DNA from: Lachnospiraceae bacterium
Lineage (GTDB): Bacteria; Bacillota; Clostridia; Lachnospirales; Lachnospiraceae
Direction of reading: 5' to 3'
Length of the DNA stretch: 10,599 bases
NCBI GenBank assembly: GCA_900771995.1
Contig: CAAGQC010000088.1
Location: 1 to 10,599, forward strand
Position 1 is the first letter of the stretch, and every line of letters starts with the position of its first letter. The position numbers were made by a program, and so were the translations under genes. Shown here piece after piece: positions 1 through 7,125 of this stretch. Under the pieces are notes generated by a model. That model ran no database searches. It saw only the letters and a program-made list of their open reading frames with translations, and was not told where the DNA came from.

Positions 1-133
1 AAAAGAGGGCTTCTGTGACCACCATGATCATTTTGAGAATACCACGCCCAATGCGGAGTACAAGACCTGTCTTGAGCATGCGGAGAAGATCGGCATCGGC
101 AGCAGGGAATATGAACTTATAGTTATGAAGTAA
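1..133 (+). CDS. 3' end of an unidentified protein gene (partial)
   Basis: An open frame enters from the left edge (first full codon at base 2) and stops at TAA 131-133, giving the last 43 residues. The fragment contains the histidine- and aspartate-rich stretch CDHHDHFENTTP and ends in REYELIVMK. I do not recognise the family, and the fragment is too short to assign a function. It is very likely real coding sequence, because the next gene starts only 19 bases later with a ribosome binding site and there is no terminator or promoter between them. The two are therefore probably co-transcribed. Confidence 0.6.
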   Translation, partial: KEGFCDHHDHFENTTPNAEYKTCLEHAEKIGIGSREYELIVMK

Positions 134-152
134 TTTCAGAAAGGAAAAAACT

Positions 153-1544
153 ATGCGTCCCATGGTAAGCATCATTGTTCCGGTGTACAATGCGGAACAA
201 TATTTACGACGCTGTGTCGACAGCATTTTGAATCAGGAATACACGGATTTTGAACTGTTTCTGGTAAATGACGGCAGCACGGATTCCTCCGGTGATATCT
301 GCGTGGAATACGGAGACAGAGACCCCAGAGTCATTGTGATCCAGAAGGAAAATACCGGGGTCTCCGACAGCAGGAATCAGGCGCTTGACCGTGCCCGGGG
401 AAAATATCTGCAGTTCCTCGACAGTGACGACTGGATCACACCGGATGCCACCAGACTGTTCGTGCGGGCGGCGGAAGAGTACGGCTGTGACATGGTCATT
501 TCCGACTTTTACCGCGTGGTGGGAGAACGCCTGTCCCCCAAGGGAGACATTGAGGAGGAAGGCGTGCTCACCCGGGAAGAGTTCGCGGCACATATGATGG
601 AGAATCCGGCAGATTTCTATTACGGCGTGCTGTGGAACAAGCTGTACCGCAGAGACCTGGTGGAAGAGCACAGACTGCGCATGGATACGAATATCAACTG
701 GTGTGAGGATTTCCTGTTCAATCTGGAGTATATCCGCTACGCGAAAGTATTCTATGCCCTGCATGCTCCCATCTATTATTATGTGAAGCGGAAAGGTTCC
801 CTTGCCAGTCAGGGGATTAGTATTTCCAAGACGGTGAAGATGAAATTGAACGTCTTCGAGTATTACAATAACTTCTATAAACATGTGTTGGAAGAGGAAG
901 ACTACGAGAAGAACCGCCTGCAGGTGTATCGTTTCTTCATTGACGCGGCGGGGGATGGGACCGTGCCGCCCTCCATCCTGCCCGGTTCCAAGAAGCTGGG
1001 AGACGAGAGAGTCTTTGTCAATACCGAGATCCTGCAGGCCGAGGGGCTGGCGGGAGACTCTTACCGCAAGCGCAAGCTCCTGGAACATTATTTGGAGCCG
1101 GTGGCATTAAAAGGAGATCTGAAGGTATCGGATGTGCGTCTGCTTCTGTGTCTGTGCGAAAAACGTGAATGGGACAGCAGACGGGAACTGGCGGATTTCG
1201 CTGGAATCTCCCGGACGAATCTGACCAGTGGACTGCAGCGCCTGAACATGAAGGGATTTCTGAAAATAGAAGAAGTGAAGGAACCGAAGCCTTCCAGAAA
1301 GAGCAAGGCCGCCGGAGAAACACCGCTTAAGGCAGCAGAAGTGCCGGAGACCAGACGCAAAGACCGAAAAACGAAAATCGCCGTGACCATCCTTCCGGCG
1401 GCCGAGGCAGTCATGAAAGAACTGGCGCTGGCCCAGCGGGATTACGACGAGGCGAGATTTGCGGGATTTACGGAGGAAGAACTGATAAAATACGCAGATC
1501 TGTCCGAGAAGATAAAAGAAAATACAAAGAGGATCTTAGGATGA
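153..1544 (+). CDS. Family 2 glycosyltransferase fused to a MarR-like winged-helix domain
   Basis: The N-terminal half is a GT-A fold glycosyltransferase of family 2. It shows VSIIVPVYN (5-13), VNDGSTD (38-44) that binds the nucleotide sugar, the metal-binding DSDDW (90-94), and WCEDFLFN (183-190), where the ED pair fits the catalytic acid position. Such enzymes transfer a sugar from a nucleotide donor to a cell-surface glycan; the donor and acceptor cannot be read from sequence. From about residue 322 the protein turns into a MarR-type winged helix: the helix-turn-helix is roughly 343-368 (RELADFAGISRTNLTSGLQR and following) and there is a MarR-like C-terminal helix (FTEEELIKYADLSEKIKENTKRIL). 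The wing holds a lysine-, arginine- and proline-rich insert at about 375-407. There are no transmembrane segments. The ATG at 153 is preferred over the one at 162 because AAGGA at 141-145 lies 7 bases upstream. The glycosyltransferase assignment is firm; the role of the fused domain is unknown. Confidence 0.9.
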   Translation: MRPMVSIIVPVYNAEQYLRRCVDSILNQEYTDFELFLVNDGSTDSSGDICVEYGDRDPRVIVIQKENTGVSDSRNQALDRARGKYLQFLDSDDWITPDATRLFVRAAEEYGCDMVISDFYRVVGERLSPKGDIEEEGVLTREEFAAHMMENPADFYYGVLWNKLYRRDLVEEHRLRMDTNINWCEDFLFNLEYIRYAKVFYALHAPIYYYVKRKGSLASQGISISKTVKMKLNVFEYYNNFYKHVLEEEDYEKNRLQVYRFFIDAAGDGTVPPSILPGSKKLGDERVFVNTEILQAEGLAGDSYRKRKLLEHYLEPVALKGDLKVSDVRLLLCLCEKREWDSRRELADFAGISRTNLTSGLQRLNMKGFLKIEEVKEPKPSRKSKAAGETPLKAAEVPETRRKDRKTKIAVTILPAAEAVMKELALAQRDYDEARFAGFTEEELIKYADLSEKIKENTKRILG

Positions 1545-1546
1545 TG

Positions 1547-1589
1547 AAAATATTCAGAACCATATTTTTCCGGTTCTGAATATTTTTTT
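1547..1589 (+). terminator. Rho-independent terminator after the glycosyltransferase gene
   Basis: A perfect 15-bp inverted repeat (1547-1561 with 1572-1586) encloses a 10-base loop. It begins 2 bases after the TGA stop, and its 3' arm runs into seven T at 1583-1589. The 5' arm starts with four A, so it could also work weakly on the other strand. It separates the glycosyltransferase unit from gltA. Confidence 0.93.
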
Positions 1590-1601
1590 ATACTTTGTTA
1601 A

Positions 1602-1631
1602 TTGACATGGTACCTTTGAAAAAGTTATGAT
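1602..1631 (+). promoter_or_regulatory. Sigma-A-type promoter of gltA
   Basis: A consensus -35 box TTGACA (1602-1607) is followed after 18 bases by TATGAT (1626-1631). The predicted transcript would start near 1638 and carry a leader of about 30 bases. The strong ribosome binding site AAAGGAAGG (1655-1663) lies 7 bases before the gltA ATG. The promoter sits just after the upstream terminator, so gltA has its own transcript. Confidence 0.85.
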
Positions 1632-1670
1632 AAATAAGTATATAAACGTGAGGGAAAGGAAGGTATTTGG

Positions 1671-3017
1671 ATGAAGAAAAACGAAGAGTTTATGTTGGAA
1701 CATGCCGGTCTGTGCAGAGCGGCAGATAGATTGGAACCCCAGATGTTCGACGAATACGGCGTACAGAGGGGACTGCGTGATAAGAACGGTAACGGCGTAG
1801 TCGCAGGCCTTACCAATATTTCACGGATCGAATCCTTTAAAATGGAAGACGGCAAAAAAGTTCCCTGTGAAGGTAAGCTGTGGTATCGCGGCTATGACTG
1901 TATCGAACTGGTCAACGGATTCCGTGGAGATCACTTTGGCTTCGAAGAAGTGGCCTATTTACTTTTGTTCGGTAAGCTGCCAAACCGTGAGGAACTGAAG
2001 CATTTTAACGATATTCTTGCGTCCAGCAGAACTCTGCCGACCAACTTCACCAGAGACGTCATTATGAAAGCTCCCAGCAGCGATATTATGAATTCCCTGA
2101 CCAGGAGCGTTCTGACACTGGCTTCCTATGATAAAAACTGCAGTGATACTTCCATTGAAAATGTATTACGGCAGTGTCTGGGGCTGATCGCTGTGTTCCC
2201 TATGCTGGCAGTCTACGGCTACCATGCCTATAATCACTATTCCAACGATGAGAGTATGTACATACATCGTCCCCAGAAGAAGCTTTCCACCGCAGAGAAT
2301 CTGCTGATGATGCTCCGTCCGGACAAACAATACACCGAACTGGAGGCAAGAGTACTGGACACCGCACTGGTGCTGCATATGGAGCACGGCGGTGGTAACA
2401 ACTCCACCTTTACCACCAGAGTCGTGACCTCTTCCGGATCCGACACCTACTCTGTCATTGCGGCAGCACTTTCCTCCCTGAAGGGACCCAAGCACGGCGG
2501 TGCTAATATCAAGGTCGTAGAGATGATGCGGGATATCGAAGCCCATGTATCCGACTGGACGGACGAGGATGCGGTAAGAGCATATCTGAATAAGATCCTC
2601 AGCAAAGAAGCCTTCGACGGCAAAGGGCTGATCTATGGTATGGGCCATGCGGTCTATTCCCTGTCCGACCCCAGAGCCCAGGTATTCAAGAGCTTTGTGG
2701 AAAAGCTGGCGGCAGCCAAGAGCAGAGACAAGGATTTCGCCCTGTATTCCATGATTGAGCGGATCGCACCGGAGGTCATTTCCCAGAAATCCCGGATCTA
2801 CAAGGGCGTCAGTGCCAACGTGGATTTCTACAGTGGATTCGTATACAGTATGCTGGAGATTCCTCTGGAATTGTATACCCCGATCTTTGCCATTGCCAGA
2901 ATCGTAGGATGGAGTGCACATCGTATTGAAGAGCTGATCAATATGGATAAGATCATCCGTCCCGCTTATAAGAGTGTGATGCAGGAACTGGAATATATTC
3001 CGCTGGATCAGAGATAA
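1671..3017 (+). CDS. gltA: Citrate synthase (citrate/2-methylcitrate synthase family)
   Basis: It condenses acetyl-CoA with oxaloacetate to give citrate in the cytoplasm. The 448 residues cover the whole family fold. The active-site pieces are visible: H239 in MEHGGGNNSTF, H275 in GPKHGGAN, H326 in GMGHAVYSLSDPRA with R335, D385 in SANVDFYSG, and R410 in AIARIVGWSAHRIEE. This is the ordinary (Si-type) citrate synthase family and not the Re-type found in some clostridia. A 2-methylcitrate synthase activity cannot be excluded from sequence. No aconitase or isocitrate dehydrogenase gene is next to it, and the gene is flanked by its own promoter and terminator. In an anaerobe the likely use is 2-oxoglutarate and glutamate synthesis by the oxidative branch of an incomplete cycle; that is inference. 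Confidence 0.95.
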   Translation: MKKNEEFMLEHAGLCRAADRLEPQMFDEYGVQRGLRDKNGNGVVAGLTNISRIESFKMEDGKKVPCEGKLWYRGYDCIELVNGFRGDHFGFEEVAYLLLFGKLPNREELKHFNDILASSRTLPTNFTRDVIMKAPSSDIMNSLTRSVLTLASYDKNCSDTSIENVLRQCLGLIAVFPMLAVYGYHAYNHYSNDESMYIHRPQKKLSTAENLLMMLRPDKQYTELEARVLDTALVLHMEHGGGNNSTFTTRVVTSSGSDTYSVIAAALSSLKGPKHGGANIKVVEMMRDIEAHVSDWTDEDAVRAYLNKILSKEAFDGKGLIYGMGHAVYSLSDPRAQVFKSFVEKLAAAKSRDKDFALYSMIERIAPEVISQKSRIYKGVSANVDFYSGFVYSMLEIPLELYTPIFAIARIVGWSAHRIEELINMDKIIRPAYKSVMQELEYIPLDQR

Positions 3018-3029
3018 ATTATCAGATAA

Positions 3030-3058
3030 AAAGGACTGCGTAGCCTGCGCAGTCCTTT
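3030..3058. terminator. Bidirectional hairpin terminator between gltA and the TetR gene
   Basis: An 11-bp perfect stem (3030-3040 with 3048-3058) with a 7-base loop lies 12 bases after the gltA stop and 6 bases after the end of the TetR gene on the other strand. Read on the minus strand, the stem is followed by a run of T (five in all with the end of the arm), so it is the better terminator for the TetR gene. On the plus strand only three T close the stem, so termination of gltA may be leakier. Confidence 0.8.
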
Positions 3059-3064
3059 GCTGAA

Positions 3065-3613
3065 TCATTTTGGAGACCCTGTCAGGGGATCCTGCGAATA
3101 GATCTTACAGATAATGGATACGATCTCTTCAGCGGATTCTTTGGAATCCTCCAGGATCCAGGTGACATAGATATTGTAGAGAGAACCGGAGAAAGCCCGG
3201 AGCGTGTAATAAAAATCCCGACCCTTCTCTTCGGTATAATAGGTATCCAGAATATAGCTGTCCAAGGCCTGTAACAGCAGATGTCCCAGACCGGTCTGTA
3301 CCAGACAGGCTATGAACTCCTTATAATGGTAGAAATACTCATAGCAGTGCAGCATATTGCGGGAGTCATTGTAATTGCCCTTATCCGGCCAGGCGGCCAC
3401 ATCCTGTCTATAGGACTCTACCAGATCCTTCAGATAACTGCTGAAGATCTCATCCAGAGAGTGATAATTGCGATAATAGGTCATGCGGGAGACCCCGGCA
3501 CGTTCGGTCAGCTCTGTGATGGTAATATTGGACAGAGATTTGGTCTTAAGCAGCTGGATCAGAGCCTGCACCATACAATCTCTGGAAAAAAAGTTGGAAT
3601 TCTTCATGGACAT
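3065..3613 (-). CDS. TetR/AcrR-family transcriptional regulator
   Basis: A 182-residue cytoplasmic DNA-binding protein of usual family length. The N terminus holds the TetR helix-turn-helix at about residues 25-52 (LSNITITELTERAGVSRMTYYRNY), followed by the typical SLDEIFSSYL helix. The rest is the helical ligand-binding and dimerisation domain, rich in aromatic residues (YEYFYHYKEF, DFYYTLRAF). The ligand cannot be deduced. The start at 3613 is supported by GGAAGGTGAT at about 3619-3628 on the minus strand, 5 bases before ATG; an in-frame ATG two codons later is less well placed. It is divergent from the Mbeg1-like hydrolase gene across a 100-bp gap. By the usual layout of TetR regulators, that gene and its own gene are the likeliest targets; this is inference. 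Confidence 0.9.
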   Translation of the reverse strand: MSMKNSNFFSRDCMVQALIQLLKTKSLSNITITELTERAGVSRMTYYRNYHSLDEIFSSYLKDLVESYRQDVAAWPDKGNYNDSRNMLHCYEYFYHYKEFIACLVQTGLGHLLLQALDSYILDTYYTEEKGRDFYYTLRAFSGSLYNIYVTWILEDSKESAEEIVSIICKIYSQDPLTGSPK

Positions 3614-3646
3614 GACGGATCACCTTCCTTCGAACTTCTGCTTATA

Positions 3647-3676
3647 ATTATATAAAACGTAACACAATCCGGACAA
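3647..3676 (-). promoter_or_regulatory. Probable promoter of the TetR gene, with overlapping palindrome
   Basis: On the minus strand, TTGTCC (3676-3671) and a perfect TATAAT (3652-3647) are separated by 18 bases, giving a leader of about 27 bases before the TetR ATG. The -10 box lies inside the 10-bp palindrome TATAATTATA (3643-3652). A plus-strand promoter for the hydrolase gene must lie in the same 100 bp; TATAAA at 3651-3656 is a weak candidate. A repressor binding here could shut both genes. Confidence 0.5.
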
Positions 3677-3713
3677 ATACGCAAGGAAAGTTCCTCGCGG
3701 AAAGGAGCGGCAT

Positions 3714-4976
3714 ATGGCGGGAACAGTAATTGAATATTTACAGAAATACGGAGACATTTCCTTTCGGGAGAAGCCTCTGAATGATGTGGACAGTCTGGCA
3801 CTGTGCCAGCTGTCTTATCTGAAATTTGACGGTATGGTCAGCGATGTAAGACGCAACGGTCCTTCGGTGACCCTGCGGGAGATCGCAGAGCGGCCGGATG
3901 TAGACAAAATGTTCGGCGATGTCCGCTTTGAGAAGGAGAACCGGGCGCTGTTCGAAGGACTGTTAAGCGGCAGACGTTTCCGGAATATGAGACTCAACTG
4001 TTATATCAATCTGGTGGAAAAAGAGTGGGAGACCCAGTTCTCCGCCATTACTTTCATTCTCGATGACGGAACTCTGTTTCTGGCATTCCGGGGGACGGAT
4101 GAGACCATCGTGGGCTGGAAGGAAGATTTCAACATGGCGCTTTTGTCACCGGTGCCGGGGCAGGAATACAGTGTAAAATATGTAAATATGGTCACCGGCT
4201 GGCTGCATCAGCCCTTTTATATCGGAGGACATTCCAAAGGCGGCAACCTGGCAGTCTACAGTGCCATGAAGTGTGCTCCCTTTGTGCAGAAGCGGATCCA
4301 GAAGATCTACAGTCTGGACGGCCCGGGATTCCGGCCGGAGGTGCTGAAGGAATGTCATTATAATGCCATCGAAGACAAAGTGGTGAAGATCCTCCCCCAT
4401 TCTTCCATGATCGGTATGATCTTCGAGAGGGACATTCATTACCGCGTGGTGGAGAGCAACAGCCACGGACTGCTGCAGCATGATCCTTTTTCCTGGCTGG
4501 TGGAAGAGGATCATTTCGTGGATGTGGAAGACATCTATGAGAGCCAGAAGATCATGAACGAGGCGCTGAACGAATGGATCCTGTCCTTAGATGAGGAGCA
4601 GGTCCGTACCTTCGTGGAAACACTCTATCAGGTCATCTCCGCATCTCAGGCGGATGATCTGATCACGTTTACCGCCGACTGGAAAAAGAGCATGAATGCT
4701 GTGGTGACGGCGTTGAAAGAAGTGGACGATCAGACCGCGGAGATGCTGCGGGGGATCATCCGCTCCCTGTTCGAGATCGCGAAAGTCAAGGTCAGGGAGG
4801 AACTGGCCCCGGCGAAAAAGCCCGGGCGCAGATTCAGAAATAAGAAGAAAGAAGCGAAAGCAAAGGCTCTCCGGCCTGCGTTGGCATTCGTTCCGGGTGC
4901 CACTGCAGACCAAGAACCGGAAGCTCATCATGCTCCAAAGCTTCGGGGCAGCCATCATCGGGACAGCGCTGAATGA
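3714..4976 (+). CDS. Mbeg1/DUF2974-like alpha/beta hydrolase with a basic C-terminal tail
   Basis: This is a predicted serine hydrolase, lipase-like and of unknown substrate. FRGTD (125-129) fits the oxyanion strand region, S174 sits in the nucleophile elbow GGHSKGGNLA, D202 is in YSLDGPGF, and H251 is in SNSHGLLQHDPF, which gives a plausible Ser-Asp-His triad. No signal peptide or membrane segment is seen, so it is probably cytoplasmic. From about residue 366 the protein becomes basic (PGRRFRNKKKEAKAKA). The last 47 residues (374-420) are encoded antisense to the end of the amidotransferase gene and look unlike a conserved domain (AFVPGATADQEPEAHHAPKL). The domain proper probably ends near residue 365. 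The start is supported by AAAGGAG at 3701-3707, 6 bases before ATG. The divergent TetR gene is a likely regulator. Confidence 0.85.
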   Translation: MAGTVIEYLQKYGDISFREKPLNDVDSLALCQLSYLKFDGMVSDVRRNGPSVTLREIAERPDVDKMFGDVRFEKENRALFEGLLSGRRFRNMRLNCYINLVEKEWETQFSAITFILDDGTLFLAFRGTDETIVGWKEDFNMALLSPVPGQEYSVKYVNMVTGWLHQPFYIGGHSKGGNLAVYSAMKCAPFVQKRIQKIYSLDGPGFRPEVLKECHYNAIEDKVVKILPHSSMIGMIFERDIHYRVVESNSHGLLQHDPFSWLVEEDHFVDVEDIYESQKIMNEALNEWILSLDEEQVRTFVETLYQVISASQADDLITFTADWKKSMNAVVTALKEVDDQTAEMLRGIIRSLFEIAKVKVREELAPAKKPGRRFRNKKKEAKAKALRPALAFVPGATADQEPEAHHAPKLRGSHHRDSAE

Positions 4977-5457
4977 TCTTCAGATGCTGGCCTAAGCGGC
5001 CAATCCGCTGGTGGTGAGCACTGTTGACGCGCATTTCCACAGGAAAATACTTGAAAAGACGGGAGTCTTCCGTCATAATGGACGTATGGAAGGCATCGCC
5101 GGAGGGGATACTGTGCAGATGATCTCCCGGCATATCCTGCAAAATGGTGCCGCCGAAGGCAACATTGATGACCTGCATGCCCTTGCAGATGCCGATGACG
5201 GGGATCCCGGCGGCTATGGCCGTGTCGAGGGCCTGGAATTGCAGGATGTCCAGTTCGGTGTCGACTGTGCGGGAACCCTTGTTTTTTTCTCCGAAGAAAG
5301 CCGGAGTGATATCGCCGCCGCCCGGCAGGATCAGAGCGTCGCAGGAGGTGACTTCCCCGGGAACTAAAGTGGTCACGGTCCTGGCGGGAAGTTTCCGAAA
5401 AAATGTCTCATAATTGCCCGTCTGGGATTTGCGCCCCAAAATGACTAATTTTGTCAT
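4834..5457 (-). CDS. PuuD-like class I glutamine amidotransferase (gamma-glutamyl-GABA hydrolase family)
   Basis: A 207-residue cytoplasmic amidotransferase-fold hydrolase of the peptidase C26 group, shorter than E. coli PuuD (about 250). Visible are ALILPGGGDITP (41-52), the nucleophile C91 in GICKGMQVIN, VNSAHHQ (144-150), and the catalytic H187 and E189 in GLQWHPE. Family members cleave gamma-glutamyl amides, as in putrescine breakdown. No other putrescine gene is nearby, so the actual substrate is open. The C terminus LLSSYF is a normal family end, so the stop is credible. The last 47 codons, including H187 and E189, overlap the hydrolase gene on the plus strand. The start ATG (5457-5455) follows a rather distant GAGGT, 13 bases upstream, which suggests weak translation. 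Confidence 0.88.
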   Translation of the reverse strand: MTKLVILGRKSQTGNYETFFRKLPARTVTTLVPGEVTSCDALILPGGGDITPAFFGEKNKGSRTVDTELDILQFQALDTAIAAGIPVIGICKGMQVINVAFGGTILQDMPGDHLHSIPSGDAFHTSIMTEDSRLFKYFPVEMRVNSAHHQRIGRLGQHLKIIQRCPDDGCPEALEHDELPVLGLQWHPERMPTQAGEPLLSLLSSYF

Positions 5458-5632
5458 ATGATTTTCTGATACCTCATTTTTTATAGTTAATATATGCTAT
5501 AACTTTTCATTTTTGCACGGGACAAATTAGCAAAAATGTATCTTACGTTTTTCAAAAATTAGGAGTAGAATAGCAACGACCGTGAGGGAGTGAAGGCTCT
5601 TTCATGGATGTTTACGGAAAGGAAGTGGTATT
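5458..5632. promoter_or_regulatory. Divergent control region of the amidotransferase gene and the atp operon
   Basis: This A/T-rich 175-bp gap lies between two divergent genes. For the atp operon, TAGAAT (5566-5571) is the best -10 box, but its -35 (TTACGT, 5543-5548, 17-base spacing) is poor. For the amidotransferase, TATAGC- or TATATT-like boxes read on the minus strand between 5490 and 5502, with TTGTCC about 18 bases upstream of the former. An inverted repeat TTATAG-N10-CTATAA (5481-5502) overlaps these and could be an operator. AAAGGAAG (5618-5625) is the ribosome binding site of atpB. No atpI or atpZ gene is present here. Confidence 0.45.
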
Positions 5633-6343
5633 ATGGAGGAATTGGCATCAGAACTGCTTAAGGAACTGAATTGTGACACGGCGTTTTCCATCAGGCTTCC
5701 GGCGGGTCTTCCCCTGATCGGCGGAGTACAGCTGGACATTGCGGAATCGGTCGTTATCACCTGGGTGGTCATGGCAGTCATTCTGATCTTGTCGATTATC
5801 CTTACAAGCAACCTCAAAGTACACAATGTCAGCAGACGACAGCTGGTGGCAGAGACGATTGTGACAAAGCTGGAAGGCATTGTTACGGGAATGATCGGAG
5901 AGGAAGGCAAACGGTATGTACCGTATCTGGTAAGCGTACTGTTATATCTGGGCATATCCAATATCATCGGATTGTTCGGCATGAAGCCACCTACCAAGGA
6001 TCTGAACGTAACGGCGGCACTGGCACTGATGAGTATCGTTCTGGTGGAAGCCGCAGGCATCCGCAAAAAAGGTGTGGGCGGATGGATCAAGAGCTTTACC
6101 GAACCCATTGCAATCGTAACACCTATCAATATCCTGGAGGTGTTCATCAAGCCCCTGTCCCTGTGTATGCGATTGTTTGGTAACGTTTTGGGAGCATTCG
6201 TTATCATGGAGCTGTTGAAGCTTCTGGTTCCGGTAGCATTGCCGGTACCCTTCAGCTTTTACTTTGATATTTTTGATGGACTGATTCAGGCATATGTATT
6301 CGTATTCCTGACATCCATGTACATTAAGGAAGCCATTGAGTAA
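5633..6343 (+). CDS. atpB: F-type ATP synthase subunit a
   Basis: This membrane subunit of Fo forms the ion half-channels against the c ring. The 236 residues show several hydrophobic segments (about 40-59, 95-115, 125-141, 157-172, 182-200 and 208-231). The essential arginine is R180 in KPLSLCMRLFGNVLGA. The last helix carries the family pattern GLIQAYVFVFLTSMYI. TKDLNVTAALAL (121-132) is also typical. The ATG at 5633 follows AAAGGAAG by 7 bases. It is the first gene of the operon; the customary upstream atpI is absent. Confidence 0.96.
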   Translation: MEELASELLKELNCDTAFSIRLPAGLPLIGGVQLDIAESVVITWVVMAVILILSIILTSNLKVHNVSRRQLVAETIVTKLEGIVTGMIGEEGKRYVPYLVSVLLYLGISNIIGLFGMKPPTKDLNVTAALALMSIVLVEAAGIRKKGVGGWIKSFTEPIAIVTPINILEVFIKPLSLCMRLFGNVLGAFVIMELLKLLVPVALPVPFSFYFDIFDGLIQAYVFVFLTSMYIKEAIE

Positions 6344-6371
6344 CTATTCACTTACAACATTTTTTAAAATT

Positions 6372-6376
6372 GGAGG
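6372..6376 (+). promoter_or_regulatory. Ribosome binding site that fixes the atpE start
   Basis: GGAGG lies 8 bases before ATG 6385. A longer frame could open at TTG 6370, but that codon overlaps the binding site itself, so the 71-residue product from ATG 6385 is the real one. Confidence 0.85.
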
Positions 6377-6384
6377 ATTTAATC

Positions 6385-6600
6385 ATGATAGCTATTGGAG
6401 CAGGTATTGCAGCACTGGCATGTATCGGAGCAGGTATCGGTATCGGTATCGCAACAAGTAAGGCAGCAGAGGCAGTCGCAAGACAGCCGGAAGCAGAGAG
6501 CAAGATCACCAAGATCTTACTGTTAGGTGGTGCACTGGCAGAGGCAACCGCTATTTACGGATTCGTTATCGGTATCCTGATCATTCTGTTCATGGCATAA
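6385..6600 (+). CDS. atpE: F-type ATP synthase subunit c (proteolipid)
   Basis: This hairpin of two membrane helices forms the rotating c ring. Helix 1 has the glycine-rich packing motif (GAGIGIGIA, 15-23), the polar loop is AVARQPEAE (30-38), and helix 2 carries the ion-binding E53 in GGALAEATAIYGF. Compared with the sodium-binding c subunit of Ilyobacter tartaricus (recalled: Q32, E65, S66, T67, Y70), the equivalents here are I20, E53, A54, T55 and Y58. Two side-chain ligands for sodium are therefore missing, which favours proton coupling. Length 71 is slightly short but complete. Confidence 0.96.
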   Translation: MIAIGAGIAALACIGAGIGIGIATSKAAEAVARQPEAESKITKILLLGGALAEATAIYGFVIGILIILFMA

Positions 6601-6636
6601 GGAACTGTATAACGACGTAAGAAAGGATGAAAGCAC

Positions 6637-7125
6637 ATGCTGAGATTAGATATTAATATTGTATGGACCATCCTGAATCTGTTGATCATCTTCGCCATCG
6701 TGAAGATCTTCCTGATCAAACCCATCCACAAGATCCTGGATGCAAGACAGGCAGAGATCGATAAGCAATATGCAGATGCAAAAGCCGCACAGGACAGTGC
6801 CGATGAACTGAAAGGTCAGTATGAGGCATCCTTAAGCGGTGTTCAGGCAGAGAAAGAAAGCATCCTGAACGAGGCAAGAGGCAAGGCCAGCAACGAGTAC
6901 GACCGCATCGTGGCAGATGCCCAGACAGAAGCGAAAAAGATCATGGACAATGCCAGCAAGAATGCCGCACTGGAAGAGCAGAAGCGCATCGAGCAGGCAC
7001 AGGAACAGATCGCCGGTCTCGTAGTGGAAGCTACTGCCAAACTGGTAGCTGCCAAACAGAACGCAGATTCAGACAGAGAACTTTACAACCAATTTATAGC
7101 AAAGACAGGTGAAAAGATTGATTAG
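6637..7125 (+). CDS. atpF: F-type ATP synthase subunit b
   Basis: The peripheral stalk subunit links Fo to F1 through delta. One N-terminal membrane helix (about 7-28, INIVWTILNLLIIFAIVKIFLI) is followed by PIHKILDARQAEID and a long alanine-, glutamate- and lysine-rich coiled coil to the end. The 162 residues match the usual length. AAAGGA at 6622-6627 precedes the ATG by 9 bases. Its 3' end overlaps the start of the next gene by 17 bases (or 8, depending on that start), so the two are probably translationally coupled. Confidence 0.95.
   Translation: MLRLDINIVWTILNLLIIFAIVKIFLIKPIHKILDARQAEIDKQYADAKAAQDSADELKGQYEASLSGVQAEKESILNEARGKASNEYDRIVADAQTEAKKIMDNASKNAALEEQKRIEQAQEQIAGLVVEATAKLVAAKQNADSDRELYNQFIAKTGEKID
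7107..7112 (+). promoter_or_regulatory. Ribosome binding site that bears on the delta-alpha start
   Basis: AGGTGA ends 5 bases before an in-frame TTG (7118-7120). The GTG at 7109 lies within this motif and has no purine-rich site of its own upstream. The TTG start would give MISTALEYAKRL, a normal delta N terminus, and a 671-residue product. Confidence 0.55.

Noticed and set aside
204..1088. Long minus-strand open frame (294 codons) opposite the glycosyltransferase gene
   Set aside because: It has no family motif, and the plus-strand frame is a clear glycosyltransferase; this is a reading-frame shadow.
2166..3068. 300-codon minus-strand frame opposite gltA, abutting the TetR gene
   Set aside because: Its end runs through the shared terminator hairpin and it mirrors citrate synthase codons; no recognisable domain.
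5011..5367. Plus-strand frame opposite the amidotransferase gene
   Set aside because: It shows no motif, whereas the minus frame has the full amidotransferase active site.
6370..6384. TTG start giving a 76-residue c subunit
   Set aside because: The TTG overlaps the ribosome binding site; ATG 6385 is properly spaced and gives a normal c subunit.
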